Positions 1 to 10,989 of a stretch of DNA of 64,000 bases are shown piece by piece; the first letter of the stretch is position 1, and each line of letters begins with the position of its first letter. Under the pieces are notes generated by a model. That model did no database searches, had not been told where the DNA came from, and saw nothing but the letters and a program-made list of their open reading frames with translations. Origin of the DNA: Bretschneidera sinensis (taxonomy: Eukaryota > Streptophyta > Magnoliopsida > Brassicales > Akaniaceae); NCBI GenBank assembly GCA_023935145.1, contig CM043699.1, forward strand, positions 61,210,638-61,274,637, given 5' to 3'. The position numbers and the translations under genes are program-made.

Positions 1-730
1 AGAGAGAGAGAAGTCATCAATCTCTTGAGGGTTCTATGGAAGCCAAAGAGGAAGACGAGGCTACCCTGGAGGAGGATCGTGGTTCGACGACCATGGTCTT
101 CTCCCTGATTTCAAATGAGGGTTAGAACCTCTTTCAGAATCCAAGTGGAGGCAAGGACCTCTTCCAGATTCCGATTGGAGCTGGGAGGGTTCCTTGTGCA
201 AGAGCTCCTCGGTTCCCTGGAACTGAGGAAGAAGAGGGACATGGCCAGCCCTGAAGGAGTACCACTGATTCGTTTAAAGTTAGGGGGGCTGTGTCTCTAG
301 ATGGTGGGCTCCTCGGCCCCTTAAGCTTATTAGAACAGAAGAAGAAGAGGGGTTGAGGAGGGCACCCGGGCCTGGGGCTACACCTGTCAGGTGAGCGCTT
401 TCAATCTCAGGCTCGTGCCAGGAGCTTTTCAGGATTGTGCCAAGAGCTTTTTAGCCTGAAGAGGGTGAGGGAGCTTGTAACCAGCGCTGCCTAAGGAGCC
501 TGGCTTTATAATATTTCTTTTGTACTTCGCGGCCGTTAGGGCCCTTTTTACTTTGTAAATAATAAAATATATTTTCTTTCAATCTTTGCTTTGCGTGATA
601 TCCTTGCCTTTCATACTTAATTCAATAAAACAAACCTGATTCTGGACACATAGCCGAACATTTGTAGCATAGATTAGTCCCTCAGACTTTTTGTATCATC
701 TAACCGAGCAATAGGCGAGGCTCAGACTTA
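1..730. other. Unassigned end of Tat-type element, no gene seen
   Basis: This stretch lies on the 3' side of the minus-strand Tat-type element, beyond its tandem arrays, and is probably more of its 3' untranslated region. It does not match the element's LTR at 5223-5965, so the 3' LTR must lie outside the window if it survives. On the plus strand there is a TATA-like run near 510 and several AATAAA-like sites near 560-630, which could be a captured gene end or chance. A 61-codon open frame at 115-300 has no recognisable domain and I do not call it a gene. Confidence 0.4.
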
Positions 731-1262
731 TTGGAGAGCCGTTGAAGAATCATGCCGAGTGATAGACAAGGCTCGAATTTTTGGAGAACCGTTGGAGAAT
801 CGAACCGAGCGATAGATAAGGCTCAAACTTTTGGAGAACCGTTGGAGAATCGTGCCAAGTGATAGACAAGGCTCGGACTTTTGGAGAACCATTGAAGAAT
901 CGTGCCGAGCGATAGACAAGGCTCGGACTTTTGGAGAACCGTTGGAGAATCGTGCTAAGCGATAGACAAGGCTCGGACTTTTGGAGAACCGTTGGAGAAT
1001 CATGCCGAGCGATAGATAAGGCTCAGACTTTTAGAGAACCATTGAAGAATCGTGCCGAGCGATAGAAAAGGCTTGGAATTTTGGAGAACCTATAGAGAAT
1101 CGTGCCGAGCGATAGACAAGGCTTGAAGTTTTGGAGAACCATTGGAGAATCGTGCCAAGCGATAAACAAGGCTTGGACTTTTGAAGAAATCGTTGGAGAA
1201 TTATGCCGAGCGAGAGACAAGGCTTGGACTTTTGGAGAGTCGTTGGAGAATCATGGTTGAGC
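731..1262. repeat. Tandem array, 50-bp unit, about 10 copies
   Basis: The phrase ttggagaacc recurs at 781, 831, 881, 931, 981, 1031, 1081 and 1131, an exact 50-bp period, followed by two slightly longer copies near 1181 and 1233. Each unit carries a gccgagcgatagacaaggctcgga core with point changes. Open frames crossing it on the minus strand repeat the same short peptide and are by-products of the array. It lies in the probable 3' untranslated region of TatA. Confidence 0.95.
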
Positions 1263-1790
1263 GTATGCAACGCAGCTCATATGCTCAGACTTGTTGGAGA
1301 ATACGACCGATCGTTGGCAAGGCTTGGATTTTTGGAGAAACCTTAGAGAAAGCATGGCCGAGAGTATGCAACGCAGCTCATACGCTAGGACTTTTTGGAG
1401 AATACCGCTGAGCGTTGACAAGGCTCGGACTTTGGAGAATTCCTTGGAGAAAACATTGCCGAGCTTATACAATGTAGCTCATACACTCGAACCTTTTGGA
1501 GAATACCGCCGAGCGTTGACAAGGCTCAGACTTTGGAGAATTCCTTGGAGAAAACATTGCTGAGCGTATGTAACGTAGCTCATACGCTCAGACTTTTTGG
1601 AGAATACTGTCGAGCGTTGACAAGGCTCGGACTTTGGAGAATTCCTTGGAGAAAACACTGCCGAGCATATGCAACGTAGCTCATACGCTCGGACATTTTA
1701 GAGAATACCGTCAAGCATTGACAAAGCTCAAACTTTGGAGAATACCTGGCCAAGCGTATGCAGAGCAGCTCATACGCTCGGACTTTGGAG
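1263..1790. repeat. Tandem array, 101-bp unit, 5 copies
   Basis: The anchor aatac in the context ggagaatac occurs at 1300, 1401, 1502, 1603 and 1704, an exact 101-bp period. Each unit contains two diverged versions of the adjacent 50-bp unit plus a palindrome-like segment around gcgtatgcaacgcagctcat. The period is twice that of the neighbouring array plus one base, which suggests a dimer that was then amplified as a new unit. Confidence 0.93.
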
Positions 1791-2430
1791 ATCTTGGTCG
1801 TCGCTTGGCCCTGAAGATGCTTAGCCTTGCACACTATTGCGCATTGATGCTCGGCCTGTGTGCAGTGTGCACCGAAGCTGGGATGAGGCCGAGCGTATGA
1901 ACACATATATCAACGCTCGGACTTGGGTGTGCGCGCGATTGCTTGGTTGTGCGCACTATTTTGCACTGAAGCTCAGATTGTGTGCACTAAAGCTCGGACG
2001 AGGTCGAGCATATGAGCGGATATGCACACACTCGGACTTTTGGTGTGTGCATGCTCTCTTGGCTATGTGCACAGTTGCGCACTGAAGCTTGGACTGTGTG
2101 CACTAGTGTGCACAGAACCTCGGATGAGGCCGAGCGTATGAACACATATATCAATGCTTGGACTTTTGGTGTGCGCGTGCTCTCTTGGCTGTGCGCACAG
2201 TTGCACACTAAAACTTGGACTGTGTGTAGTAGTGTGCACTAAAGCTCGGACGAGGCTCGGACGAGGTCGAGCGTATGAGCACATGCACATGCTCGGACTT
2301 TTGGTGTGAGCGTGCTCTCTTGGCTGTGTGCATAGTTGCGCACTGAAACTTGGACTGTGTGCACTAGTGTGCACTGAAGCTCGGACGAGGCCGAGCGTAT
2401 AAGCACATATGCACATGCTCAGATGAGGCT
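1791..2430. repeat. Tandem array, 115-137-bp unit, about 5 copies
   Basis: The anchor gagcgtatga or a close variant occurs at 1891, 2006, 2132, 2269 and 2393, giving spacings of 115, 126, 137 and 124 bp. Units are rich in alternating TG/CG runs (gtgtgcgcgc) and keep the ctcggactttggtgtg phrase, so they share a core with the two arrays to the left. The 137-bp spacing contains a small internal duplication of ctcggacgagg near 2246-2265. Confidence 0.9.
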
Positions 2431-2436
2431 GTGCAT

Positions 2437-2988
2437 GAAGATCTGATTATAGCCAGAATATGCATCCATGAAAGAGAGGAGTTCATACCCGGAGGTGGCG
2501 TCGACCATCTGATCAATTCGAGGGAGGAGGAAGCTGTCTTTTGGGCAAGCTTTGTTCAAGTTGGTGAAGTCAATGCAGATACACCACTTGCCACTGGCTT
2601 TGCAGGCCATCACCACATTAGACACTCACTCTGGGTACCTTGCCTCCTTGATAAAGCCGGCTTCTAGTAGCTTATCTACCTCAGCGTTGATAGCCACCTG
2701 TCGCTCAGGGGCGAAGGCCCTATTCTTACGAATAACCAGCTTGTGCCGGGGGTCCACATTCAGGCGATGCTCGATGGTCCCAAGGCTGATCCCGGGCATG
2801 TCCAAGGTAGACCAAGCGAACAGGTCTCTATTCTTCTGGAGCAAGGAGAAGAACTCATCTCTGTGCTCAGAAGAGAGGTTCACGCCTATTTGGACAGTTC
2901 GAGTGAGGTTCACTTCGAGGGGTACAGCAGTCAATTCCTCCACAGGTCGTCCCCTGGGTGTCCTCATCTCATCCTTGAGGTCTTCCAT
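2437..2988 (-). pseudogene. pol: Tat-type reverse transcriptase, N-terminal remnant
   Basis: Two adjoining minus-strand frames (2988-2626 and 2625-2437) encode the start of a Ty3-type reverse transcriptase. Visible features are the conserved upstream segment with DMPGI, the KNRAFAPERQVAI stretch, a WCICIDFTNLNKACPKD motif and SFMDAYSGYNQIFMH. The DAYSGYNQ block contains the first catalytic aspartate. Homology stops right after it, at about 2437, so the [YF]xDD active-site box, RNase H and integrase are absent. The deletion joins RT directly to the 3' tandem arrays. The protein would have copied the element's RNA into DNA; this remnant cannot. Confidence 0.88.
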
Positions 2989-2999
2989 CTCGAGGGGCA

Positions 3000-3480
3000 G
3001 GGCCTCGGTCTTCTTTCCTCCTCTGACAGCATTTAGATAGTAAGCTCGGGAGAGCTTTTGGCCCCCCTGATTACACCTACACCCTCACTGGTGGGGAATT
3101 TGACCTTCAGGTGGTAGGTAGAAACAACGGCCTTTAGCTTGTTGAGGGTGGGTCGACCGATGATCATATTATATGAGGAAGGCGTCTTTACTACCAAGAA
3201 GGTGGTCTGCACTGTAGAGGTCCTTGGCGCCGTTCATGCTATCACTGGGAGGACTATGCTCCCTTCAGCGAATACTGGAGAACAGTCGAAACCATAGAGG
3301 GGGGCAAGAGCCGGCTCCAAATCCTCATTCTTCAATTCCATGCACTAGTAAGCATCGTGAAACAATATGTTCGCCGAGCTTCTATTGTCGATCAGGACCT
3401 TTCGCACTTTGCAGTTTGCCACTAAGAGAGAGACTACCACTGCATCGTCGTGGGGAGTCTGCACGTCCTCTAAATCATCC
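3000..3480 (-). pseudogene. Tat-type retropepsin remnant
   Basis: On the minus strand near 3405-3340 a frame reads VLIDNRSSANILFHDAY, matching the active-site region of Tat retropepsins, normally DNGSSA or DTGSSA. The glycine after the catalytic Asp-Asn is arginine here and a stop follows the tyrosine. The protease would cut the Gag-Pol polyprotein. Downstream sequence towards 3000 continues in broken frames into the RT remnant. Confidence 0.65.
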
Positions 3481-3699
3481 TCCATGAAGGAGATTACTGG
3501 CTCAGTCTTTCTTTTCTTGTAGGGACCACTAACCGAGGCTACGGCCCTGGCATAGACCTTACTGCCCTGCCCTGAACCACCTCTCGCGGCTGGGCTCTCG
3601 CAAATGGTCTTGATGATGTGGGCGGCTGTGGCTACTTCTTGTTTCTTCTGAATAAGCCCCTCCCCTCGGGGTTCTTTGCAGATCCCTCCGCTCTTGCTG

Positions 3700-5075
3700 G
3701 CGGTAGGGACTCCCGGTACCTCTTCTCAGTAATGCAGGTTCGTCTTTTCTCCGAGACTCAGTAAATTTCTTTAAGTTTCCTCGGTTGATCAGAGCTTCAA
3801 TCTGTTTCTTTAGGTCATGGCATTCCTCAGTGTCATGGCCATAGCTTTTATGGAAGAGGCACCACCGCCTCTGGTCACCTCCAAGATGCAGCTTCCTAGG
3901 CGGCCACTAGAGGATGGACTTGTTCTGAAGTTGCATGAGGACGTTTGTTCGGGTGGCATTGAGTGGGGTGAAACCATCAGCTCGAGGGTGTGGTCTGTAC
4001 TTGTTCTCCTGGTTGGGCCTCTTGACTGTCCCTCTCTAGGGGTCGGGATCTTTCCTCTTTTTCTTAGCTTCACCTTCCCTCCCTCTCCTAAAGGCTTGAT
4101 CGTCCTCTGCTAACATGTATTTCTCAGCCCTGGCCAAGATTTCGCTCATGTCTTGGGGCGGGCACTGAGTCAGTTTAGAGCTAAAGATGCCTGACCTCAG
4201 TCCATTTTTGAAGGCCATCACCTGGATGTTTGGGTCGAGGTCAAGGATCTCCCATGCTGCCATATTGAACAGGGAGTTGTAGGCTCGGAGCATCTCTCCT
4301 CGCTGCTGGATGATGCTGAAAAGGCTCTCTAAAGTCTTCTTAGGCCCCTTGCTGCTGAGGAAATGGGAGACGAAGGCGTAGCTGTGCTCTTTAAAGTTGC
4401 TGATGCTTCCTGGCTTTAGCCTGGCATACCAGGTACTTGTAGCCTTTTCAGGAGTCAAGGGGAAGGCACGACACATTACCGTGTCCGAATGCCGGTGCAG
4501 CATCATAGTCGTCTTGTAGTGCTGCAGGTGATCCATGGGATCCGTGGAGCCATCATACATTCTCACTTGAGGCATCCTGAAGTTGGGCGGGAGTGGGGTC
4601 TCGAGGACATCTCTTGTGAATGGAGGGTCTTGGATGCAGAGGTCATCCATAAGGCTAGGATTCTTGTGCTTCAGAACCGAGTCTATTCTTTCTTCCATTT
4701 CCCCAAACTGTTTGTCTAGACTGAGGTTACCCTTTGAGGAGGAGCTCTCCCTGGATTGGCCGTTGCACGGCGAGAACTCAGTATGAGGCTGGTTATAGGT
4801 GGGGCTGTCCCTGTCAGAAGACTCAGCTTATTCTGGAGCTTGGTAAGGAGGGAAGAAAGGTGGCTGGCCTCCGCCCCTCGCCTGGGCCGCTAGGCTAGCT
4901 ATCATCCTGGATAGTTCCTAGAACTGAGCTTGAGTCACCGGGGCTTGGAGTTGGGTGGCCTCTTCCCCATCACTGGGAGAGCCTATTCCAGAGAGGGGAG
5001 GGCGCTTCTCTCTCGGGATGTCGTGCTCAAGGATCGTCGAGAACCTGAGTCTGGATTGGTTACTGTGAGCGTCAT
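3700..5075 (-). pseudogene. gag: Tat-type Gag, frameshifted
   Basis: A start codon at 5075 follows the primer-binding site by about 125 bases. The frame is interrupted near 4995 by a frameshift and by stops near 4918 and 4830, then stays open from 4698 to 4036 (220 codons). That part contains a retrotransposon Gag domain with LPPNFRMPQVRMYDGSTDP, STWYARLKPGSI and NPNIQ-like blocks, and ends in a basic tail. Further along, around 3870-3760, a minus-strand frame has a CxxH-HxxxxC-like motif in CLFHKSYGHDTEECHDL, typical of the C-terminal Gag of this group. The protein forms the particle shell and binds RNA. Confidence 0.85.
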
Positions 5076-5200
5076 TTTAGATGGGAGCCGAGCACCCCGC
5101 TGGAGCCTCCTTGCTGGTTTTTCTTGTACTGTTTCTTGGCGGCATCGTTATAGATGAGTTCTTTTTACTTCTTTGCTTCTACTGTAGTGAGAGATTGTGG

Positions 5201-5219
5201 TTTCCCACGGACGGCGCCA
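5201..5219 (-). promoter_or_regulatory. Primer-binding site of TatA
   Basis: The minus strand reads TGGCGCCGTCCGTGGGAAA three bases inside the 5' LTR border. The first nine bases equal the complement of the 3' end of plant tRNA-Asp, and TGGCGCCGTCTGTGGGAA is the form usual in Tat elements. It marks where minus-strand DNA synthesis would begin. Confidence 0.85.
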
Positions 5220-5222
5220 ATC

Positions 5223-5965
5223 TGTTGATGCCGCTTTTTGCTGGTGCTGACGTGGTCTGGGCGAGGACATGGCTCGGATGTTGGCGTGGCTTGAGTGAGA
5301 GCGCGACCTGACCCTGCATAAGTAACAGGGGTGAACTGAAGACCCTCAGGGAGAGGGGCCTCCGAGGGCACTTCGATGCTTAAGTTAGCACAGACTCAAA
5401 AGAAAAGCCGAGGGCTCGGAAGGGGAATCGAAGGCTAAAGTAAATCAAGTGTCTGTGTAGGTGTGTCCATGAATTCCTGGTGAAGTCCATACCTTGGCCT
5501 TTTTATAATCGTCTGCCAGTGGGGGGATCATGATTGCAAGCTCGGGAGAAGGGGCACTGTAGGGTGGCTGCAGGACGGTCGTAGGGTGGCTGCAGGGCTA
5601 GGCGGTCATAGGGTAGCTGCAGGGCAGCAGTAGGGTGGCTGGTGGCTGCAGGGTATCAAGTCGTAGGGGGATCCAGGCACAAGTTTACCGGGCCATCCTT
5701 CATGGGCTTGGAGATTTTGCTGGGCCGGAGGGGATATTGGCCGCTTGTCTGGTCTGGAGGGGTCGCTGGATCAGAATGCTACTTGGGCTGGAGAGTTCAG
5801 TTGGGCTTCTTATTAGGTTAGTGTATCTTGCTGGGCCTGAGGCTTATTTGGAGTGGACCGCTCTGGTGGGTCTAGTGCTTTTCTAGGCTGGAGCTCATTT
5901 GGGCCGAGGTCGCTCTGCTGGGCCTGGAGCTCATTTGGGCCGGAGGATTTTGGGCCATATCAACC
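5223..5965 (-). repeat. 5' LTR of TatA
   Basis: The plus-strand start TGTTGAT and end ATCAACC form a near-perfect terminal inverted repeat; the last base has changed from the expected A. Length is 743 bp. On the minus strand a TATA-like ATTATAAAAAGG sits near 5508-5495, inside the LTR as expected for a U3 promoter. Flanking sequence at 5966 is Athila 3' sequence, so this LTR border is an insertion site. The region 5540-5660 has a tract of tgcaggg/gtagggtggc repeats. Confidence 0.85.
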
Positions 5966-6275
5966 TCAATGTGAAAGAACAAGTAAAGAAAACTCCCTTT
6001 TTAACCAAAAGTGCAAAGAAGCCGAGATTTGTGCACGACCATTTGAACTGATGCACATATTTGTCCCTGAAAAAGAAATACGAAGGTAATACTGGAAAAT
6101 AGCAAAATACTAATAATAAACAAGAAAAAGAAGTATGAAAAACAATAAAAATTAAAGGATATGCTGTGGGGTACCTCCCATGAGCGCTAAGTTTTATGTC
6201 TTCAGCCAAACGCTGCACCACTCTCACTGCTGGCCTCATTGTGGTGCTGAAGATGAGGCTCCATACTCAGTGGCC
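5966..6275 (-). other. Athila 3' region of A1
   Basis: The minus strand matches the post-env region of the plus-strand Athila at 21640-21760, including the block ending TTTCACATTGAGG, and a CCCATGAGCGCTAAG-like block also found at 47425-47445 in element D2. No coding function is apparent. It joins directly to the RT fragment at about 6276, which shows that the remainder of pol and the env-like gene has been deleted. Confidence 0.75.
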
Positions 6276-6569
6276 TCAGTGGTAGCCTTTTGGCAGGGGA
6301 TACTTAAAGTCCACCACATGTAGTTCAAGTGTTCTTGATGTTGCCCATTTACTATCAGTAATAAGATATGTGATTCCCGCATCTAATAATTTCAATACTT
6401 CATTCTTCACCACTACTTCCATAGTGGGATTAAGCCTACACTGGGGGTCTATACAAGGGCCATTTCCTTCCTCCCAATTACTTTTATGAGAACAGACCAG
6501 GGGACTAACACCTTTTATATCAACAATGCTCCAACTTGAAGGAATTTGTTTTGCACTTCTCTCAGGCAA
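6276..6569 (-). pseudogene. pol: Athila RT, N-terminal fragment
   Basis: The 97-codon frame has the features that precede and begin Athila reverse transcriptase: DIKGVSPLVCSHK, RLNPTMEVVVKNEVLKLLDAG and ITDSKW. It is in the same frame as the retropepsin ORF ending at 6723. No catalytic RT residues remain. The final residues after SKWATS are not RT-like, so the deletion breakpoint is close to 6320-6276. Confidence 0.82.
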
Positions 6570-6722
6570 CTCCTCAAAGCATGGTTGCTATGATTTCTTC
6601 ATAAATCCCTGTAACTTATGAAAAATATCAACAACATTAACGACATGGGGATAAATTAAAGAATCATCGAAGTCAAAATTATTATGAGGGAATTCTAAAG
6701 AGTTAGAATTATCTTTAATGTG

Positions 6723-7160
6723 CTAATCCTCCAAAATAAGCTCATCGATCATGTAGGTGTCGAAACACTCATCATCTTCATGTGGTTGCCTTAAGACTCG
6801 AAAAACATTTACCTCTAGAGTCAAATTTCCAAATGATAATGTCATTAGACCATTCCTAGAATTAATGAGGGCATTGGCAGTGGTAAGGAATGGTCTTCCA
6901 AGTATCAAAGGAATTTTCGACTCCGTATTCACCATAGAAACGGTATCTAAAACCGAAAAGTCAACAGGATAATAGAATTTGTCAATTTGCAATAAAACAT
7001 CTTCCACAATACCTCTTGGTTTTCTTACCGATCGATCCGTTAGTTGGAGTACCACGGAAGTCGGTTTGATCTCACCTAGACCGAGTTACAAGTAAATGGA
7101 GTATGGTATGAGGTTCACACTAGCTCCTAAATCTAGCAATGCTTGGCCACAAGATTTGTT
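6723..7160 (-). pseudogene. Athila retropepsin
   Basis: A minus-strand frame near 7140-7090 reads LLDLGASVNLIPYSIYL then a stop; the DLGAS motif is the active-site form used by Athila proteases. After the stop the frame is open from 7055 to 6723 (110 codons) with RKPRGIVEDVL, the PVDFSVLD strand and the C-terminal PLILGRPFLTTANALI block. Order and motifs fit an aspartic protease that matures the polyprotein. The nonsense codon between the two parts inactivates it. Confidence 0.85.
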
Positions 7161-7324
7161 TCCAATTTGACAAGTCACCGTTGGACAGCCCAGATCTTAT
7201 ATTTGGGTAGTGTCTTGCTGTTAATTACTGCACTTGCTTGCTCCGTTAAGAATGCCATCTTCTTCACATTGTGCCTCCTCTTGAGTGTGCATAGATACTT
7301 AATGACTTTAGCATAGTTGGGAAC

Positions 7325-7630
7325 CTATTTTATAACATGAAGAAGAGGGAGGTTAATTTTAACATGCTGAAGTTGTTCAAGAATCTCACCTTTTAGTGCT
7401 GAATTTTTCTCCTTAGGTTTAAGGAGTGCTTGAGGGAAAGGCACCGGCAAAGAATCATTATGGGTATCTTGTTCCTTGGGGGCTTCATCCTTGTTGCACA
7501 CGGTGTTAGGAATCAGGTTTGATGGTAGAGTGGGTCCATCAATCTTCTTACCGCTGCGAGTAATTATGGCATTAACCTCTTTAACATTTTGATTTTCAGG
7601 ATTAGAGGTTTTTGCCATATGTTGTCCCAT
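7325..7630 (-). pseudogene. Athila Gag-Pol linker
   Basis: The 101-codon frame contains VNAIITRSGKKIDGPTLP, the NAITTRSGK-type motif that in Athila elements lies between Gag and protease. It is in the same frame as the Gag ORF ending at 7904, so the original protein probably ran through this point. Sequence from 7631 to 7903 has stops in that frame but no sign of other inserted DNA. Confidence 0.7.
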
Positions 7631-7903
7631 TGGATTTTGTTGTGGCTATGAAGGAAAATGACCTTGCTCTTGAATCGTCAAGAAACTAGTCAACTTAGTG
7701 AGTTGGCTCTTTATCTCATTTTGTTCCGCTTTGATCCCTTGTTGCTCCTCTAGCAACCATTAATTTATTTTGCCTTGCTCTTCCACACTCTTGGCATGTA
7801 CTTGCATAAATGACTTAAAAATATCTTCCAAAGGTAAAGATTGTTGTGGTGCATTAGATGAGGTTGCTTCCGGTTTCCATTGGGTACTAGAGTGGGGATG
7901 AGG

Positions 7904-9028
7904 TTATATCTCGGATCTCCATTGGGTACTAGAGTGGGCAGGAGGTTGTATATCAGATCTCCAACTAAAATTAGGCTGATTCTTCCAACCGGGATTGTAG
8001 GTGTTAGAGTAGGGTGAGTCTGGTTTCCTAAAGGGTATACCTAAAGCATTACACTCTCCCTTCATCTTAAAATAGATTGGACACTCCCTAGGTACATGAT
8101 CTACCCCATTACACATAAAACAAGGTTCATGGGATTCCACCCTAGCAACTGGTTCGGGGGCTCTAGCATCCTTGGTTTTTAAGGCTTTAATTTCCTTAGT
8201 TAGGGCCTCCAAACGGGCTTTAAGGCTATCCTCTTCCTTAACTTGATAAATCCTAGCGGGTTGATTTCTTATAGTACTTTCCATGGCATTTGGTCCTGTC
8301 CAAGTGTGGGCTTTTTCCGATAGGTCATCTAGGAAATCTATGGCTTGGTCGAGATCTTTTTGAAGAAAATCTCCATTACACATCATTTCTATGAACTGCC
8401 TCTCCCTACTTAGGAGTCTATTATAGAAATAGCTAACTACCCACCAACTCTCATACCCATGGTGTGGACAAGAATTCAAAAGGTCTTTGAAACATTCCCA
8501 AACTTGATATAAGGTTTCGCTCTCCTTTTGTGCAAAGTTTGAGATTTGTCTCTTGAGGTTATTGGTCTTAAGGGTTGGGAAGTACTTTTGGAAGAAAACT
8601 CGGGTCATCTCATCCCAACTACCTATAGACCTAGGCCTTAACGAGTACAGCCAAACCTTGGCCTTTTCTTTAAGTGAAAAGGGGAAAAACCGAAGTTTGA
8701 CGATGTCTACCATATCAGCCCTACTTTGAAAAGTTGCTACTACTTCCTCAAATTCTCTAATATGGATATAGGGGTTTTCATTCTCAAACCCATGGAAGGT
8801 TGGTAGCAATTGGATCATGCCCGGCTTAAACTCAAGTTGTTGAACATTAGGGGGAAACATGATAAAAGATGGTGTGGCCATTCGGCTAGGGTGTAAGTAA
8901 TCCTTAAGTGTCCTAGCAACATTCTCATTGTGATTGTTGGCCATGTTAACAAAATCCTCTAAATTCTCATTTCGGTTTTCACTATGGTTTAATCTAGGCG
9001 AGGTTTCACTATTGGACGCGGAAGGAGG
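7904..9028 (-). pseudogene. gag: Athila Gag of A1, 5' end displaced by D1
   Basis: The longest open frame in the left half: 346 codons from a methionine at 8944, and 28 further in-frame codons up to the D1 border at 9028. It contains the Athila retrotransposon Gag domain (LKDYLHPSRM near the start, FPPNVQQLEFKPGMIQLLP, FPFSLKEKAKVWLYSLRP and FFQKYFP), a CX2CX4HX4C zinc knuckle (CFMCNGVDHVPREC) and the SNTYNPGWKNQPNFSW block characteristic of Athila. The part upstream of 9028 is found at 13560 onward in the same frame, beyond element D1. Gag packages RNA in cytoplasmic particles; this copy is broken only by the insertion in this stretch. Confidence 0.9.
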
Positions 9029-10356
9029 TGTTGTGCGGTTATCTACCTAAATAAATGAGTAAATAATCGAACTTGTTTTACTTGCAAGTGCACAAGGTCA
9101 ACAGTAGCATAGTGTGCGAATGAAAGATCATCTCCACAGGGATTGGTAAATTTTACTTTAGAATTAGTTTCGCAATAATAAAATAAAAACAAGAGAAATA
9201 AATATTGGGTTTGAAATAATAAAGATAAAGGCGTAGGGACTTGATATCGACAACCAATTATGCTACCACAACAAAACAATATACCAATGCTTTACTCATA
9301 CTATGATTACCTACTGTTTGTCAACCTAAGGGCATGGTATCTTTCCTTAAGCTATTGATTTCCCTAGGCAACGAGTTAGGCATGGTATCTACTCTAACTC
9401 TTTTCTTTCTTAAGGGATTTAGCATGGTGTATACTGAGTTGTTCCTTAAGAGAGCATAGGATCTGTGGAAATCGACAACCACACGAGACCTAGGGCATGG
9501 TATCTACTCCCGATTTCCCATGTTGATTAACCCAAGAATCCGGTGTGGTTTTCTTTTGTTACTATTGTTGAACCCAGGACTCAGTCATCCAAATTGATTC
9601 AACTAGATAAGCCCTACCACATGCATACGTTGATCAGACACACACATATGAGGAATTTAAATAAACACAGGTATTAATTAAGTCAAGCAATACAACATGA
9701 ATATTGTAAAGGCACCAATATTGAATTATTGAATAAACATAATTAGGGCTTCAACCAAACCCTTACTAAAAAGTTAGTTACACATAATAAAATAAAGGAA
9801 AGAAGAAACCCGGGAGAAGAGTCGTCAATTCATCTCCACAGTCTCCTTCTTCGGTCTCCCCGAACTAAACTAAACTAAAACTAAAAGGGAGATCTGCTCC
9901 TCAAAAGGGAGATATTGTTTCTGTGTTTTAAAAGTCTATTTATAGGGTTCTAAGGACACTTGGAAACCCTAATTTCCAAAATAGGACCCGAACTATTATT
10001 TCTAAAACAGATTCTGCCATTTTTACAGTTCACTGCCATATGTGTGCGCTCGATCACAACTCCTCTTGCCCTCGAGCACAGTCTTCTTCTTGTGTGCAAG
10101 CGCAGATTGCACTCGATCCTGGCTTGGGCACTGGGCATTGGTGAGCTCGATCGTAGCTCCTCTGCGCTCGATCGTACTAAGCAATTGACAGATTTTCCAA
10201 ATTTGCTCTTTGAGCTCCAAAATGCTTCTTTTTCTCTAAGAACCTATAAAAACCCATAAAACACAGAAAAAAAGTAAAATAGCATAAAATACGCACACTA
10301 AGGGCTTAACAAATGTAAATTAAAGGGCTTAAATATGAATATTTAAGCACTTATCA
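9029..10356 (-). repeat. 3' LTR of D1
   Basis: Plus-strand ends are TGTTGTGCGG and CTTATCA. The polypurine tract borders it at 10357. A TATAAATAG promoter element is on the minus strand near 9945-9937. The U3/R region at 10040-10185 holds a cluster of GC-rich words of the type gcgctcgatcg. It aligns along its length with 10990-13559 minus the nested LTR, with scattered substitutions. Confidence 0.88.
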
Positions 10357-10989
10357 CACCTCCAAACTTACATATTGCTAGTCCCTTAGCAATACGTAAC
10401 TAAAAACTAAATTAAATACAAAGACACAAAGATAAATCCATCATTCATGGTATCCGAAAATTTAAGTCTCACACAAAATTGTGATATTTATTCAAGAGTA
10501 TCAAAACGAGAACATATAGTACATACCTGGAGTTGTTTGGCTCATGGACTAGGTGAGATGTTTTGAGTAGTCATGGCTTTTATAAGCATATCTTGCTTCC
10601 TCTCCATAGCAGCTAGATAGGCATATCTAGCTTCCACCATTGGTGCTTCTCCCTCGAATGAATTAGTTGAAAAGCTTCAATACAGTAGTTTCAGTGCTGC
10701 TGGTCGGGTACTCTCTGGAGCTTTTACACTCGAGAGCACCAAGAGCAGTGCTCGATCGCAATGTGAGGTGCGCACTGCGCTCGATCGCACCTCAGCCTGT
10801 GCTCGATTGCAAGGTCAGAATTTACTCTGCTGTAGACCTGAAACAGAAACAGAAAAACAGAAAGATTAAAAAAAAATTAGGTTTTTGATAAATAAAATAT
10901 AAACAGAATAGAAAATTAAAAAAATAAAACTAACAAAAATAATTCCAAAAAGAAATTTAGTGCAATCCACGACAACGGTGCCAAAAACT
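10357..10989 (-). other. Internal region of D1 with PPT and PBS
   Basis: On the minus strand the polypurine tract GTAAGTTTGGAGGTG ends at 10357, directly before the 3' LTR. The primer-binding site TGGCACCGTTGTCGTGG (10983-10967) is a mutated tRNA-Asp complement, six bases from the 5' LTR. Between them, 10510-10745 resembles the gag-end and leader region at 48245-48510 in D2. A cluster of gctcgatcgca words is at 10725-10815. Open frames here show no domain. Confidence 0.8.

Larger units (their letters stand above)
1..5965 (-). mobile_element. Tat-type Ty3 retrotransposon (TatA), truncated
   Basis: Reading leftward the order is LTR (5223-5965), primer-binding site, gag, retropepsin, the start of reverse transcriptase, then tandem arrays. 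That order, the RT motif context and a repeat-rich 3' untranslated region fit the Tat/Ogre branch of Ty3 elements. Everything from the middle of RT through RNase H and integrase is missing; the RT frame stops at about 2437 and runs straight into tandem repeats. The element sits inside the 3' region of Athila element A1, which resumes at 5966. The 3' LTR is not in the window. It cannot move by itself. Confidence 0.8.

Noticed and set aside
115..300. A 61-codon open frame near the window start
   Set aside because: No similarity recognised and biased Arg/Leu composition from a GC-rich stretch; left as unassigned.
728..2416. Many overlapping open frames on both strands with repeated peptides
   Set aside because: They follow the 50-, 101- and 126-bp tandem units and shift phase from one array to another; no domain and no codon pattern.
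731..2430. Possible CRISPR-like array
   Set aside because: Units are contiguous tandem repeats without unique spacers, in a plant retrotransposon; not a CRISPR.
2552..3040. A 162-codon plus-strand frame
   Set aside because: It is antisense to the Tat RT remnant, which has clear motifs on the minus strand.
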